Source of the DNA: Halomonadaceae bacterium T82-2
GTDB lineage: Bacteria > Pseudomonadota > Gammaproteobacteria > Pseudomonadales > Halomonadaceae
Direction of reading: 5' to 3'
Assembly: GCA_001577635.1 (NCBI GenBank)
Contig: LSBP01000019.1
Coordinates: forward strand, 1-59,982
Length of the DNA: 59,982 bases
Below the pieces are notes generated by a model, which searched no databases, was not told the origin of the DNA, and saw nothing but the letters and a program-made list of their open reading frames with translations. How positions within the stretch are numbered: position 1 is the stretch's first letter; the number at the start of each line of letters is the position of its first letter. Positions 43,640 to 53,398 of the stretch are shown here, one piece after another. The translations under genes and the position numbers were made by a program.

Positions 43640-44945
43640 CGGCATTCTGGTGATCGTTGCCCTGTTCGCCCTGATGGCCATCGGCACCCCCATCGCCTTC
43701 GCGCTCGGCGGCGTCTCGCTGGCCGCCCTGGTGCTGGGCAGCGGCATGAGCGAGCTCACCTACTTCGGCGAGACTTTCTACAGCAGCATCGCCTCGTTCG
43801 GCTTCGTGGCCATTCCCATGTTCATCCTCATGGGCGCGGCGGTCGCCTCCTCCCCCACCGGCCGCGACCTGTACCGCTCGCTGGACCTGTGGCTGGGGCG
43901 CGTGCCCGGCGGCTTGGCGATCTCCAACATCGGCGCCTGCTCGATCTTCGCCGCACTCTCCGGCTCCTCGCCGGCCACCAGCGCGGCCATCGGCAAGCTG
44001 GGGATCCCCGAGATGCGCAAGCGCGGCTACCCGGACGGCGTCGCCGCCGGCTGCATCGCCGCCGGCGGCACCCTGGGCATCCTCATTCCGCCCTCGGTGA
44101 CCATGATCGTCTACGGCATCGCCACCGAGACCTCGATCGGTCGCCTGTTCATCGCCGGCGCCATGCCCGGGCTGATGCTCGCCGGTCTGTTCATGGCCTG
44201 GACACTGATCGCCTGCAAGCTGGCCGGCGGCTATCAGAATCCGGTCGCCGAGGCCGCTAGCGCCGTCAAGCAGAACGTCGAGGGCAACCTCAAGGCGCTG
44301 GTGCGCGTGGTGCCCTTCCTGATCGTGGTCTCGGGCATCCTGTTCGCCCTCTACGGCGGCCTGGCCACGCCCTCCGAAGCCGCCGGCGCCGGCGCCTTCC
44401 TGTGCCTGGCCCTGGCCATCGTCGTCTACCGCATGTGGCAGGCGAAGCCCCTGAAGGTCATCCTGCGCGACGCCCTGCGCGAGAGCGTGATGATCATGCT
44501 GATCATCGCCGCGGCGGAGATCTTCGCCTATGCACTCTCCTCGCTGTACATCACCCAGACCGTCGCCGGCGGCATCGCCGACCTGGAGGTCAACCGCTGG
44601 GTGCTGATGGGCGTGATCAACCTGTTTTTGCTGGTGGCCGGCTTCTTCCTGCCGCCGGTGGCGGTGATCGTGATGACTGCCCCGATCCTGATGCCGATCA
44701 TCCTCTCGGCCAACTTCGACCCCTACTGGTTCGCGGTGATTCTCACCATCAACCTGGAGATCGGCCTGATCACCCCGCCGGTGGGATTGAACCTGTTCAT
44801 CATCAAGGGCATCGCCCCGGACATCGCCCTCAAGGACATCCTGCTGGGCAGCCTGCCCTACGCCCTGTGCATGGTGCTGGGCATCGTGCTGCTGTGCTTC
44901 TTCCCCGGGATCGCCACCTGGCTTCCCGACCTGATTCTTGGCTGA
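43623..44945 (+). CDS. TRAP transporter large permease (DctM)
   Basis: A 440-residue DctM subunit with about twelve helices, the sodium-coupled transport channel. Family motifs are visible: AIPMFILMGAAVASS, NIGACSIFAALSGSSPATSAAIG, IPEMRKRGYPDG, GTLGILIPPS and the repeat-related LITPPVGLNLF near the end. The start ATG 43623 lies inside the preceding gene. With the DctP and DctQ products it forms a complete TRAP system, which in rhizobia has a malonate-transport counterpart called MatPQM. Confidence 0.92.
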   Translation: MDPVTSGILVIVALFALMAIGTPIAFALGGVSLAALVLGSGMSELTYFGETFYSSIASFGFVAIPMFILMGAAVASSPTGRDLYRSLDLWLGRVPGGLAISNIGACSIFAALSGSSPATSAAIGKLGIPEMRKRGYPDGVAAGCIAAGGTLGILIPPSVTMIVYGIATETSIGRLFIAGAMPGLMLAGLFMAWTLIACKLAGGYQNPVAEAASAVKQNVEGNLKALVRVVPFLIVVSGILFALYGGLATPSEAAGAGAFLCLALAIVVYRMWQAKPLKVILRDALRESVMIMLIIAAAEIFAYALSSLYITQTVAGGIADLEVNRWVLMGVINLFLLVAGFFLPPVAVIVMTAPILMPIILSANFDPYWFAVILTINLEIGLITPPVGLNLFIIKGIAPDIALKDILLGSLPYALCMVLGIVLLCFFPGIATWLPDLILG

Positions 44946-44970
44946 GAACCGCCCCGGAGGACGAGCGACC

Positions 44971-46332
44971 ATGAACACCAGCTTTCTGCAGGACATGTTC
45001 AGTACCATCACCCGGCGCGACGCCCTGCGCCGGCGGCGCAGCGGCAACACCACGCCCGTCGACCACTCGCATGTGCTCGCCGCCTGCCGGGCCCTGCTCG
45101 ACAGCGACGGCGAAGCCTCCAGCATCACCCTGGCGAGTCGTGCCCTGGAGCTCTACGCCCGCCTCGACGCCGACGAGAAGGTGCGCTTCTTCGAGCGTCT
45201 GACCCACGATTTCTCGGCCGACCCCGAGCGCGTCGACCAGGCCTATGCCGCCTACCGGGAATCCCGCGACGAGCGCGACCTGCAAGCCCTGTTCGACACC
45301 TGTGAACCCAGCCGCCAGGAGCTGCTGCGCCGCCTCAACCTGACCAGCGGCGGCACCCACGAGCTGGTGCGCATGCGCGAGGACCTGCTCGCCCGGCTCG
45401 ACAAGGCCTCGCCGCTGAACGCCCTGGACGCCGACTTCAAGCACCTGTTCAGCTCCTGGTTCAACCGCGGCTTCCTGATGCTCCGGCGCATCGACTGGAA
45501 CACTCCGGCGGCGATCCTCGAGCGCATCATCCGCTACGAGGCGGTCCACGAGATCCACGACTGGAACGACCTGCGCCGGCGCCTCGACGCCCGTGACCGG
45601 CGCTGCTTCGCCTTCTTCCACCCGGCGATCGGCGACGAGCCGCTGATCTTCGTCGAGGTCGCCCTGCACAAGGGGCTGCCGGACCAGATCCAGCCGATCC
45701 TCGACAGCAACCACCACGACATCGGCGAGCCCGAAGGCGCCGACACCGCCGCCTTCTTCGGCATCAGCAACTGCCAGACCGGGCTGCGCGGCATCTCCTT
45801 CGGCAACTTCCTGATCAAGCAGGTGGTGCAGGAGCTCAAGCAGGAGCTGCCCAACCTGCGCAACTTCGTCACGCTCTCACCGGTCCCCGGCTTTCGCCAG
45901 TGGCTGGACAGCACCCAGCGCGGCGAGGCCTCGCCGCTCGACGACGAGACTCGCGAGACCCTGGCCCAGCTCGACGACGATCACTGGCACACCGACCCGG
46001 AGCGCGCCGCGGCCCTGCGCGACGTCATCCGCCCGCTGGCCGCCCACTATCTGGTCCGCGAGAAGAACCGTCACGGCCTGCCGCTCAACCCGGTGGCCCG
46101 CTTCCACCTCGGCAACGGCGCCGAACTGCACCGCATCAACTGGCTGGGCGACACCTCGAACAAGGGGCTCCAGCAGGCCGCCGGACTGATGGTCAATTAC
46201 CTCTACGTCATCGACGACATCGAACGCAATCACGAGCAATACACCACCGACGGCACGATCGCCTGCTCCTCCGCCGTGCGTGACCTCAACCGGCGTGCCC
46301 GCAAACTGCTCAAGGGAGACAACGAAAAATGA
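44971..46332 (+). CDS. matA: malonyl-CoA decarboxylase
   Basis: A 453-residue malonyl-CoA decarboxylase. The N-terminal helical domain (about 1-150) is followed by a GNAT-like catalytic domain. GISFGNFLIKQVV carries the expected catalytic Ser, and FHLGNGAELHRINW the catalytic His. The reaction yields acetyl-CoA and CO2 from malonyl-CoA in the cytosol. GGAGGACGAG precedes the ATG at 44971. Its stop overlaps the malonyl-CoA synthetase start by four bases, so both enzymes are made together and complete the pathway from imported malonate to acetyl-CoA. Confidence 0.92.
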   Translation: MNTSFLQDMFSTITRRDALRRRRSGNTTPVDHSHVLAACRALLDSDGEASSITLASRALELYARLDADEKVRFFERLTHDFSADPERVDQAYAAYRESRDERDLQALFDTCEPSRQELLRRLNLTSGGTHELVRMREDLLARLDKASPLNALDADFKHLFSSWFNRGFLMLRRIDWNTPAAILERIIRYEAVHEIHDWNDLRRRLDARDRRCFAFFHPAIGDEPLIFVEVALHKGLPDQIQPILDSNHHDIGEPEGADTAAFFGISNCQTGLRGISFGNFLIKQVVQELKQELPNLRNFVTLSPVPGFRQWLDSTQRGEASPLDDETRETLAQLDDDHWHTDPERAAALRDVIRPLAAHYLVREKNRHGLPLNPVARFHLGNGAELHRINWLGDTSNKGLQQAAGLMVNYLYVIDDIERNHEQYTTDGTIACSSAVRDLNRRARKLLKGDNEK

Positions 46333-47846
46333 ACCACAATCTCTTCGCCACCTTCGCCGAGCGCATGCAGGCCCGCGGGGACGCCGACTTCGTCACCACC
46401 CGCGAGGGCCACGGCTACACTTACCGCGAGGCGCTCGACACGACCGCCCGGCTGGCCGGCGCCCTTCGCGAGCTGGGTGTCGCACCCGGCGACCGGGTCG
46501 CCGTGCAGGTCGACAAGAGCCCGGAGACGCTGCTGCTGTATCTGGCCTGCCTGCGCATGGGTGGCGTCTACCTGCCGCTCAACACCGGCTACACCCCCGA
46601 GGAGATCCGCTACTTCCTGGGCGACGCCGAGCCGGCACTGTTCGTCTGCCGCCCCTCCGATCTCGACAACGCGCGTCGCGTCGCCGGGGAGACCGGCTGC
46701 CCGCAGGTCGCCTCGCTGGGCACCGGCCGCGACGGCACGCTGATGGAGACCTTCGAGAAGGCCACCCCCTTCGACGCCATCGAGCCCCGCGACGACAATG
46801 ACCTGGCGGCGATCCTCTACACCTCGGGGACCACCGGCCGCTCCAAGGGCGCCATGCTCACCCACCGCAACCTCGGCTCCAACGCCGCCTCGCTGGTCGA
46901 GGCCTGGCGCTTCACCGAGGCGGACCGGCTGATCCACGCCCTGCCGATCTTCCACACCCACGGCCTGTTCGTGGCCTGCAACGTCTGCCTGATGGCCGGC
47001 GCCAGCCTGCTGTTCCTGCCACGCTTCGATGTCGACACGATCATCGACGAGCTGCCCCGGGGCACCACCATGATGGGCGTGCCGACCTTCTACACCCGGC
47101 TGCTGCAGGATGAGCGCCTGACCCGCGAGCTGACCGCCAACATGCGCCTGTTCACCTCCGGCTCGGCCCCGCTGACCGCCGAGACCCACCGCGAGTTCGA
47201 ACAGCGCACCGGGCATGCCATCCTCGAGCGCTACGGCATGACCGAGACCAACATGAACACTTCCAACCCCTACGATGGCGAGCGCATCGCCGGCACCGTG
47301 GGGCGTCCGCTGCCGGGGGTGGAGATCCGCATCACCGACGGCGAGTCCCACCAGCCGCTGCCTGATGGCGACATCGGCATGCTCGAGGTGCGCGGCCCCA
47401 ACGTCTTCATCGGCTACTGGCGGATGCCCGAGAAGACCCGCGAGGAACTGCTCGACGACGGCTTCTTCGTCACCGGCGACCTGGCGCGCATCGAGGAGCA
47501 CGGCTACGTGCAGATCGTCGGCCGCGACAAGGATCTGGTGATCTCCGGCGGCTACAACGTCTACCCCAAGGAGGTCGAGCAGATCATCGACGAGCTCGAC
47601 ACCGTGGTCGAGTCGGCGGTGATCGGCGTGCCGCATCCCGACTTCGGCGAGGGCGTCACCGCGGTGGTGGTGCGCCAGCCCGGCGCCGCGCTGGAGGAAG
47701 CCGAGGTGCTGGCCTCGCTCGCCGGCCGACTGGCCAAGTACAAGCAGCCCAAGCGGGTGTTCTTCATCGACGAGCTGCCGCGCAACACCATGGGCAAGGT
47801 GCAGAAGAACCAACTACGCGAGCGCTACAAGGAAACCTACCGCTAA
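46329..47846 (+). CDS. matB: malonyl-CoA synthetase
   Basis: A 505-residue acyl-adenylate-forming enzyme. The ATP loop is YTSGTTGRSKGAM (about residues 164-176). Further motifs are RYGMTETNMNTSNPY, the hinge region VTGDLARIEEHGYVQIVGRDKD, and the catalytic Lys in NTMGKVQKN near residue 490. The RYGMTET-N-M-NTSNPYDG pattern is characteristic of MatB/ACSF3 rather than acetyl-CoA synthetases. It ligates malonate to CoA with ATP. Coupled to matA by a four-base overlap; the TRAP genes and regulator complete the locus. No clear terminator follows. Confidence 0.92.
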   Translation: MNHNLFATFAERMQARGDADFVTTREGHGYTYREALDTTARLAGALRELGVAPGDRVAVQVDKSPETLLLYLACLRMGGVYLPLNTGYTPEEIRYFLGDAEPALFVCRPSDLDNARRVAGETGCPQVASLGTGRDGTLMETFEKATPFDAIEPRDDNDLAAILYTSGTTGRSKGAMLTHRNLGSNAASLVEAWRFTEADRLIHALPIFHTHGLFVACNVCLMAGASLLFLPRFDVDTIIDELPRGTTMMGVPTFYTRLLQDERLTRELTANMRLFTSGSAPLTAETHREFEQRTGHAILERYGMTETNMNTSNPYDGERIAGTVGRPLPGVEIRITDGESHQPLPDGDIGMLEVRGPNVFIGYWRMPEKTREELLDDGFFVTGDLARIEEHGYVQIVGRDKDLVISGGYNVYPKEVEQIIDELDTVVESAVIGVPHPDFGEGVTAVVVRQPGAALEEAEVLASLAGRLAKYKQPKRVFFIDELPRNTMGKVQKNQLRERYKETYR

Positions 47847-47937
47847 ACGCACGTTTCCCGCGATGCACGCCCGAACCTGACAGACGCTCGGCTATCGTCG
47901 AGAATGCCGGCATCCTCCGTTCATCGCGGGACTTTTC

Positions 47938-48807
47938 ATGACGCCACGCAACGCCATGACGCCACGCCACGTCGTCGTCGCCGGGCTGCTGCTCGCCGCC
48001 CTGCTGCCCTGGCTCCCGGCGCCCCAGCAGTTCGCCCGGGCCACGCTCGACCAGTCGCTGGACCAGGCCTTCGCCGCCTTCGCCATCGCCAAGGGCCTGA
48101 ATGCCACCATCTCGGTGCTGCAATCCTCCACCGTCGACCTGCAGGTGTTCCAGATCGCCCCGGGTGAGGCACTCGACCCGGCCAACGACATGATCGAGCG
48201 CTTCTCGTGGGTGATGTTCGCCGCCACCGGCTCGCTGGCACTGCAGAAGCTGCTGCTGACGATTTCCGGCAGCGCCCTGATCAAGGCGCTGGCCACCGGC
48301 GCCTGCCTGCTCGCCGCCGGCCTGGTGGCGCTGAAGACGCGCATCGGCCAGTCGGCTGCGCTCAAGCTGGCCATGGCGGCGCTGTTCCTGCGCTTTGCCG
48401 TGCTCGTGGTAGCACTGGCCAGCGGCCTCGCCGGCCAGGCCTTTCTCGACGACCCCAGAACCGCCACCATGCAGCAGCTGGAAACCACCCAGACCCGGCT
48501 GGCGGCCATCGCCGATGAACAGATCAGCGGCCGGGACGACGCCGAGAACTGGTGAGACCGGCTCAAGGACAGTTTCGGCAACCTGGTGGGCAATCCGGTG
48601 GAGAGCGTGGTCGACGGCTTCAACGCGATCACCGACAAGGTCATCGACCTGACGATGATCTTCATCACCCAGACGATGCTCTTCCCGCTGGGCTTCCTCT
48701 ACCTGCTCTACCGGCTGGGTAGCCAGTTGTTCGGCCGCGATCGGGTCACGGGGTGGCTCGACCGCTGCCGACTACCCTACGGGAAGACGCACAACCCGGG
48801 AGAGTGA
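47938..48807 (+). pseudogene. membrane protein gene interrupted by an in-frame TGA (48553-48555)
   Basis: The frame from ATG 47938 encodes 205 residues, then TGA, then continues open for 83 more codons (DRLKDSFGNLVGNPVESVV and so on) to 48807. Together they would make about 289 residues. There is an N-terminal hydrophobic segment, a long periplasmic or central part, helices at about 90-150, and a final strong helix (MIFITQTMLFPLGFLYLLYRLG) after the stop. The TGA directly follows TGG. One G-to-A change would convert a second TGG into TGA, so a recent nonsense mutation is likely. The shorter product lacks the last membrane helix. I do not recognise the family. Confidence 0.7.
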
Positions 48808-48829
48808 TCCGCAACAGGGAGGCCAGACG

Positions 48830-49720
48830 ATGACGCACCCGCGAGTCACCGTGTTCGGCGGCACCGGCTTCCTCGGCCGGCGCCTCGTCGAACGCCTCGC
48901 CCACGCGGGCAGCGAGGTGATCGTCGCCGCCCGCCATGCAGGCGAGGTCGCCGTGCCCGAGGATGCGTCAGGCACAGTCGTCTTCCGCCGCGCCGACGTC
49001 CGCAACGCCGATGACGTGGCCGCGGCGCTGGAAGGCGCCGACGCCGCGGTCAACGCCGTCAGCCTCTATATCGAGCGCGGCGGCCTGACCTTCGAGGACA
49101 TCCACGTCGAGGCCGCCACCCGAATCGCCCGACAGACTGCCGACGCCGACATCCGACTCGTTCACGTCTCGGGCCTTGGTGTCGACGTCGATTCCGACTC
49201 GGCCTACGTGCGCGCCCGGGCCGCGGGGGAAAATGCCGTCCGCCAGGCCCATCCCGACGCGGTGGTGATACGCCCCAGCGTACTGTTCGGCCCCGACGAC
49301 GCCTTCGCAAGCAGCCTGCGCATGCTCGCCCGGCTGCCGGTGGTGCCGTTGTTCGGTCACGGCGATACGCGCCTGCAGCCGGTGCATGTCGACGATGTGG
49401 CCGAGGGCGTGGCACGTCTCCTGGAACGGGGCATGACCGGCGCCACCGTCGAGCTGGGCGGGCATGGCGTTCACCGCTATCGCGAGCTGGTCCAGGCCGC
49501 GCTGGACGCCGCGGGCCGGCACCCACCGTTGGTGCCGGTGCCTTTCGCCCTCTGGCGCGCCCTGAGCACACTGCTCTCGATACTGCCCAATCCGCCGCTG
49601 ACCCGCGACCAGGTGATCCTGCTGGAAAAGGACAACATCGTCGGCGAGGGGGCGAAGACCTTCGCGACGCTGGGCATCGAGCCCAAGGATCTGCTGCGCG
49701 TTTTGACGCAACGGCGTTGA
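48830..49720 (+). CDS. NAD(P)-binding Rossmann protein (NDUFA9/atypical SDR)
   Basis: A 296-residue extended-SDR-like protein. VTVFGGTGFLGRRLVERL (residues 6-23) is the nucleotide-binding start. LVHVSGLGVD and a PSVLFGPDD segment follow, as in the complex I NDUFA9/YcjF-type atypical SDR family, where the catalytic Tyr-x3-Lys is often replaced; here no clear YxxxK is seen. Such proteins bind NADPH and may assist quinone or membrane-associated processes; the role is unknown. The gene starts 22 bases after the broken membrane-protein gene and may share its transcript. recC follows 87 bases later. Confidence 0.8.
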   Translation: MTHPRVTVFGGTGFLGRRLVERLAHAGSEVIVAARHAGEVAVPEDASGTVVFRRADVRNADDVAAALEGADAAVNAVSLYIERGGLTFEDIHVEAATRIARQTADADIRLVHVSGLGVDVDSDSAYVRARAAGENAVRQAHPDAVVIRPSVLFGPDDAFASSLRMLARLPVVPLFGHGDTRLQPVHVDDVAEGVARLLERGMTGATVELGGHGVHRYRELVQAALDAAGRHPPLVPVPFALWRALSTLLSILPNPPLTRDQVILLEKDNIVGEGAKTFATLGIEPKDLLRVLTQRR

Positions 49721-49807
49721 TCGACGTGGTTGTCCTTTCCCCTTTGCTCCCGCCGCTCGCTGGGGCACCATACCCCCTGCTCATTTATCCAGTCACGCAG
49801 GATCGCC

Positions 49808-52800
49808 ATGCCCGCCCACTCGCCCTCCTCACTGCAACCCGGCTTCATGGTGATTCACGGCAACCGCCTGGAGGCGCTGCGCGACCTGGCGGTGGAGTGG
49901 CTGCGCAACCACCCGCTCTCGCCGCTCGAGGACGAGGTGATCCTGGTGCAGAGCAACGGCATCAGCCAGTGGCTGAAGCTGGCGCTGGCCGCCGATCCGC
50001 CCGCGGGCGCCGGCATCGCCGCGGCGATGGACGTCACCCTGCCGGCGCGCTACCTGTGGCAGGCCTATCGGGCCGTGCTGGGCTCGGACGCCGTGCCGCC
50101 GGCCTCGCCGCTGGACAAGCCGCGGCTGATCTGGCGGCTGATGCGCCTGCTGCCCGAATTGCTCGATGACGAGACCTTCGCGCCGCTGGCCCGCTTCCTG
50201 GCCGACGACGAGGACTGCCGCAAGCGCCACCAGCTCGCCGAGCGTCTCGCCGACCTGTTCGACCAGTACCAGGTCTATCGCGCCGACTGGCTGTCCGCCT
50301 GGGCCGAGGGCCGCGACGTGTTGATCGATGCCCGCGGCCAGGCCCGGCCGCTTTCCGAGGACCAGCGCTGGCAGCCGGCACTGTGGCGGTGGCTGCGCGA
50401 CGATATCGGCGAGCACGGCCTGGCCACCAGCCGCGCCTGGGTGCACACCCGCTTCCTCGCGGCCTGCCGCGAGCTGACGCCCGAAACGAGACCGGCCAGC
50501 CTGCCGCGCCGGGTGGTGGTGTTCGGCATCTCCTCGCTGCCGCGCCAGACGCTGGAGGCCCTGGCGGCGGTGTCGAAGGTCACCCAGGTGCTGCTCTGCG
50601 TGCACAATCCCTGCCGCCACTTCTGGGCCGACATCATCGAGCACAAGGACCTGCTGCGGGCCGCCCGCCGGCGCCAGCGCCACCGCCCCGGCATGCCGCT
50701 GGAGCTCGACGACACGAAGCTGCATCTGCACGCCCAGCCGCTGCTGGCCGCCTGGGGCAAGCAGGGCCGCGACTACCTGCTCCTGCTCGACGAGTTCGAC
50801 GACCAGGACGCCTACCGGGCGCTGTTCGACGCCGAGGCGCTGCGCATCGACCTGTTCGACTCGCCCGCCGACGGCGAGGCCCCGGGGCTGCTGCAGCAAT
50901 TGCAGGACGACATCCTCGAGCTGCGTCCGCCCCAGGAGACCCGCGAGACCTGGCCGGCGGTGGACCCGGCCCAGGACCGCAGCCTGCGCTTCCACGTCGC
51001 CCACAGCGCGCTGCGCGAGGTGGAGATCCTCCACGACCAGCTGCTGGCCGCCTTCGACGCCGACCCCACGCTGCGCCCGCGGGACGTGCTGGTGATGGTG
51101 CCCGACATCGACACCTACGCCGCCGCCGTCCAGGCGGTGTTCGGCCGCCTGCCGCCGGACGACCCGCGCCACATTCCCTTCACGCTCTCCGACCAGACCA
51201 GCCGCCACCGCCAGCCGCTGCTGGTGGCGCTCGAGGCGCTGCTGCACCTGCCGGAATCGCGCCTCACGGTCAGCGACCTGCTCGACCTGCTGGAAGTGCC
51301 CGCCCTGCGCGGGCGCTTCGGGCTGGACGCCGACACCCTGCCGGTGCTGCGGCGCTGGATCGAGGGCGCCGGCATCCGCTGGGGGCTCGACGCCGAGCAG
51401 CGCGCCCGCCTGGACCTGCCCGGCGGGCTCACCGCCAACACCTGGGCCTTCGGCCTGCGCCGGCTGCTGCTGGGCTACGCCGTCGGTGACACGGCCGACG
51501 GCCCCTGGCACGACATCGAGCCCTTTGGTGACATCGGCGGCCTGGAGGCGGCGCTGGCCGGCCCGCTGATGGACCTGCTCGACGCCCTCGAGGCCCAGTG
51601 GCGCGCGCTCAGCGAGCCCGCCGACGTACCGACCTGGTGCCGCCGCCTGCGCGAGCTGCTGGGCGCCTGCTTCGCCGCCGAGGACGAGGCCGACCTCGCC
51701 ACCCTCAACCGCCTGGGCGAACTGCTGGAGGACTGGCAGGAGACCGCCGAGGACGCCGGCCTGACCGAGGCGCTGCCGCTCTCGGTGGTGCGCGAGCACT
51801 GGCTCGGCCAGCTCGACGAGGCCAATCTCTCCCAGCGCTTCCTGGCCGGCGCGGTGAACGTCGCCACCCTGATGCCGATGCGCGCCATCCCGTTCCGCCA
51901 CGTCTGCCTGCTGGGCATGAACGACGGCGACTACCCGCGGGTCCAGCGTCCGCTGGACATCGACCTGATGGGCCAGGACTACCGCCCCGGCGATCGCTCG
52001 CGCCGCGAGGACGACCGCTACCTGTTCCTCGAGGCGCTGCTCTCGGCCCGCGACAGCCTGATGGTGAGCTGGGTCGGCCGCAGCATCCACGACAACGCGC
52101 CGCGCCCGCCCTCGGTGCTGCTCGGCCAGTTGCGTGACCATCTCGCCGCCGGCTGGCGGCTGGCCGACGCGGCGGAGGATGAGGACGCCGGGCAGGCCCT
52201 GGTCGACGCCCTGACCACCGAGCACCCGCTGCAGCCGTTCAGCAGAAGCTACTTCTCGGATAACGCCCGGCTGTTCACCTACGCCCATGAATGGCGGGCG
52301 GTGCATGCCGTCGAGAACGCGCCACGCGGCGTCGCGGACGGCGAGCTATCGCCGATCACGCTGGAAACGGCACTGCCGCTGTCACGCCTGTCCGGCTTCC
52401 TCAAGGACCCGGTGAAGGCCTTCTTCACCACCCGGCTCGGCGTCCATCTCGAGCGCGAGGCGCTGGAGAGCCCCGACCACGAGCCCTTCGCCCTGGACGG
52501 CCTGGACCACTGGCAGCTCCAGCAGGCGCTGATCGAGGCCGGGCGTCGCGCCGTGGACGCCGCCGAACCGCCGACGCCAGCCATCCACGACACCCTGGAG
52601 CGCTTGGAGCGCGAGGGGCGCCTGGCCATGGGCGGCTTCGCCGAGCTGATGCGCGAGCAGCTGGTCGAGCCGCTGGACAAGGTACTCGGCGACTACGCCG
52701 ACCAGCTCGAGGCCTGGCCCCACGCCCGGGAGACGCCGGCCGCCGTGTCGCTGACGCTCGCCACGAATGACGAGCCGATTCACATCGAGGACTGGCTGGA

Positions 52801-53398
52801 CGGCCTGCGCGAGAACGCCGCCGGCGAGCGCTGCCGGCTGGTGCTGATGACCAGCAGCCTGGTCAACAAGGGCAAATACCATTGGAAGCACTGGCTGGCC
52901 CCCTGGGTCGCCCATCTGGCCGGCCAGCTCGCCCTCGGCCCCATGACCACGGTGCTGCTCTCCCGCGCCGGCGGCGGCACCCTGGCGCCGCTGGACGCCG
53001 AGACCGCACGCACGCATCTGGAAGCCATCGCCCGAGCCTGGCGGGACGGCATGACCGCGCCGCTGCCGCTGGCCCGCGACACCGCCTTCGCCTGGCACGA
53101 GAAGGGTGGCGACCCCAGCGCCCTGGCCCGCGTCTTCGGAAACGCAGAGCAGGCCGAGGAGGCAGACCTCAAGGCCTGGAAGGCCGCCGTTCAGGTGTTC
53201 GAGGGCAGCGACTACACGCCCGGCGAGCGCGACCGCGATCCGTACCTCGCCCGCCAGTGGCGAGACCTCGAAGGCCTGGTGCGGCACGAGGCCGCTGGCC
53301 GGCGCTTCACCGAGCTGACCCCGGCACTCTACGCGCCGCTGCACGATGCGGTGAAGGCCAAGAAGAACGGGGGCAAAAGCCAGGGAGGCAAGGCATGA
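49808..53398 (+). CDS. recC: exodeoxyribonuclease V gamma subunit
   Basis: A 1196-residue RecC protein, slightly longer than the Escherichia coli one (about 1122). It starts GFMVIHGNRLEALRDLAVEW and shows QSNGISQWLKL, FGISSLPRQTLEALAAVS and LMPMRAIPFRHVCLLGMNDGDYPR, typical RecC landmarks. RecC lacks ATPase motifs and recognises Chi within the RecBCD complex, which repairs double-strand breaks and degrades foreign linear DNA. ATG 49808 follows an AGGA site. The stop overlaps recB's start by four bases. Confidence 0.92.
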   Translation: MPAHSPSSLQPGFMVIHGNRLEALRDLAVEWLRNHPLSPLEDEVILVQSNGISQWLKLALAADPPAGAGIAAAMDVTLPARYLWQAYRAVLGSDAVPPASPLDKPRLIWRLMRLLPELLDDETFAPLARFLADDEDCRKRHQLAERLADLFDQYQVYRADWLSAWAEGRDVLIDARGQARPLSEDQRWQPALWRWLRDDIGEHGLATSRAWVHTRFLAACRELTPETRPASLPRRVVVFGISSLPRQTLEALAAVSKVTQVLLCVHNPCRHFWADIIEHKDLLRAARRRQRHRPGMPLELDDTKLHLHAQPLLAAWGKQGRDYLLLLDEFDDQDAYRALFDAEALRIDLFDSPADGEAPGLLQQLQDDILELRPPQETRETWPAVDPAQDRSLRFHVAHSALREVEILHDQLLAAFDADPTLRPRDVLVMVPDIDTYAAAVQAVFGRLPPDDPRHIPFTLSDQTSRHRQPLLVALEALLHLPESRLTVSDLLDLLEVPALRGRFGLDADTLPVLRRWIEGAGIRWGLDAEQRARLDLPGGLTANTWAFGLRRLLLGYAVGDTADGPWHDIEPFGDIGGLEAALAGPLMDLLDALEAQWRALSEPADVPTWCRRLRELLGACFAAEDEADLATLNRLGELLEDWQETAEDAGLTEALPLSVVREHWLGQLDEANLSQRFLAGAVNVATLMPMRAIPFRHVCLLGMNDGDYPRVQRPLDIDLMGQDYRPGDRSRREDDRYLFLEALLSARDSLMVSWVGRSIHDNAPRPPSVLLGQLRDHLAAGWRLADAAEDEDAGQALVDALTTEHPLQPFSRSYFSDNARLFTYAHEWRAVHAVENAPRGVADGELSPITLETALPLSRLSGFLKDPVKAFFTTRLGVHLEREALESPDHEPFALDGLDHWQLQQALIEAGRRAVDAAEPPTPAIHDTLERLEREGRLAMGGFAELMREQLVEPLDKVLGDYADQLEAWPHARETPAAVSLTLATNDEPIHIEDWLDGLRENAAGERCRLVLMTSSLVNKGKYHWKHWLAPWVAHLAGQLALGPMTTVLLSRAGGGTLAPLDAETARTHLEAIARAWRDGMTAPLPLARDTAFAWHEKGGDPSALARVFGNAEQAEEADLKAWKAAVQVFEGSDYTPGERDRDPYLARQWRDLEGLVRHEAAGRRFTELTPALYAPLHDAVKAKKNGGKSQGGKA

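Noticed and set aside
49829-52306. Very long antisense open frame opposite recC
   Set aside because: High GC makes long stop-free antisense frames common. Its composition (Gln, Val, Gly and His rich) is typical of a shadow, and recC on the plus strand is certain.
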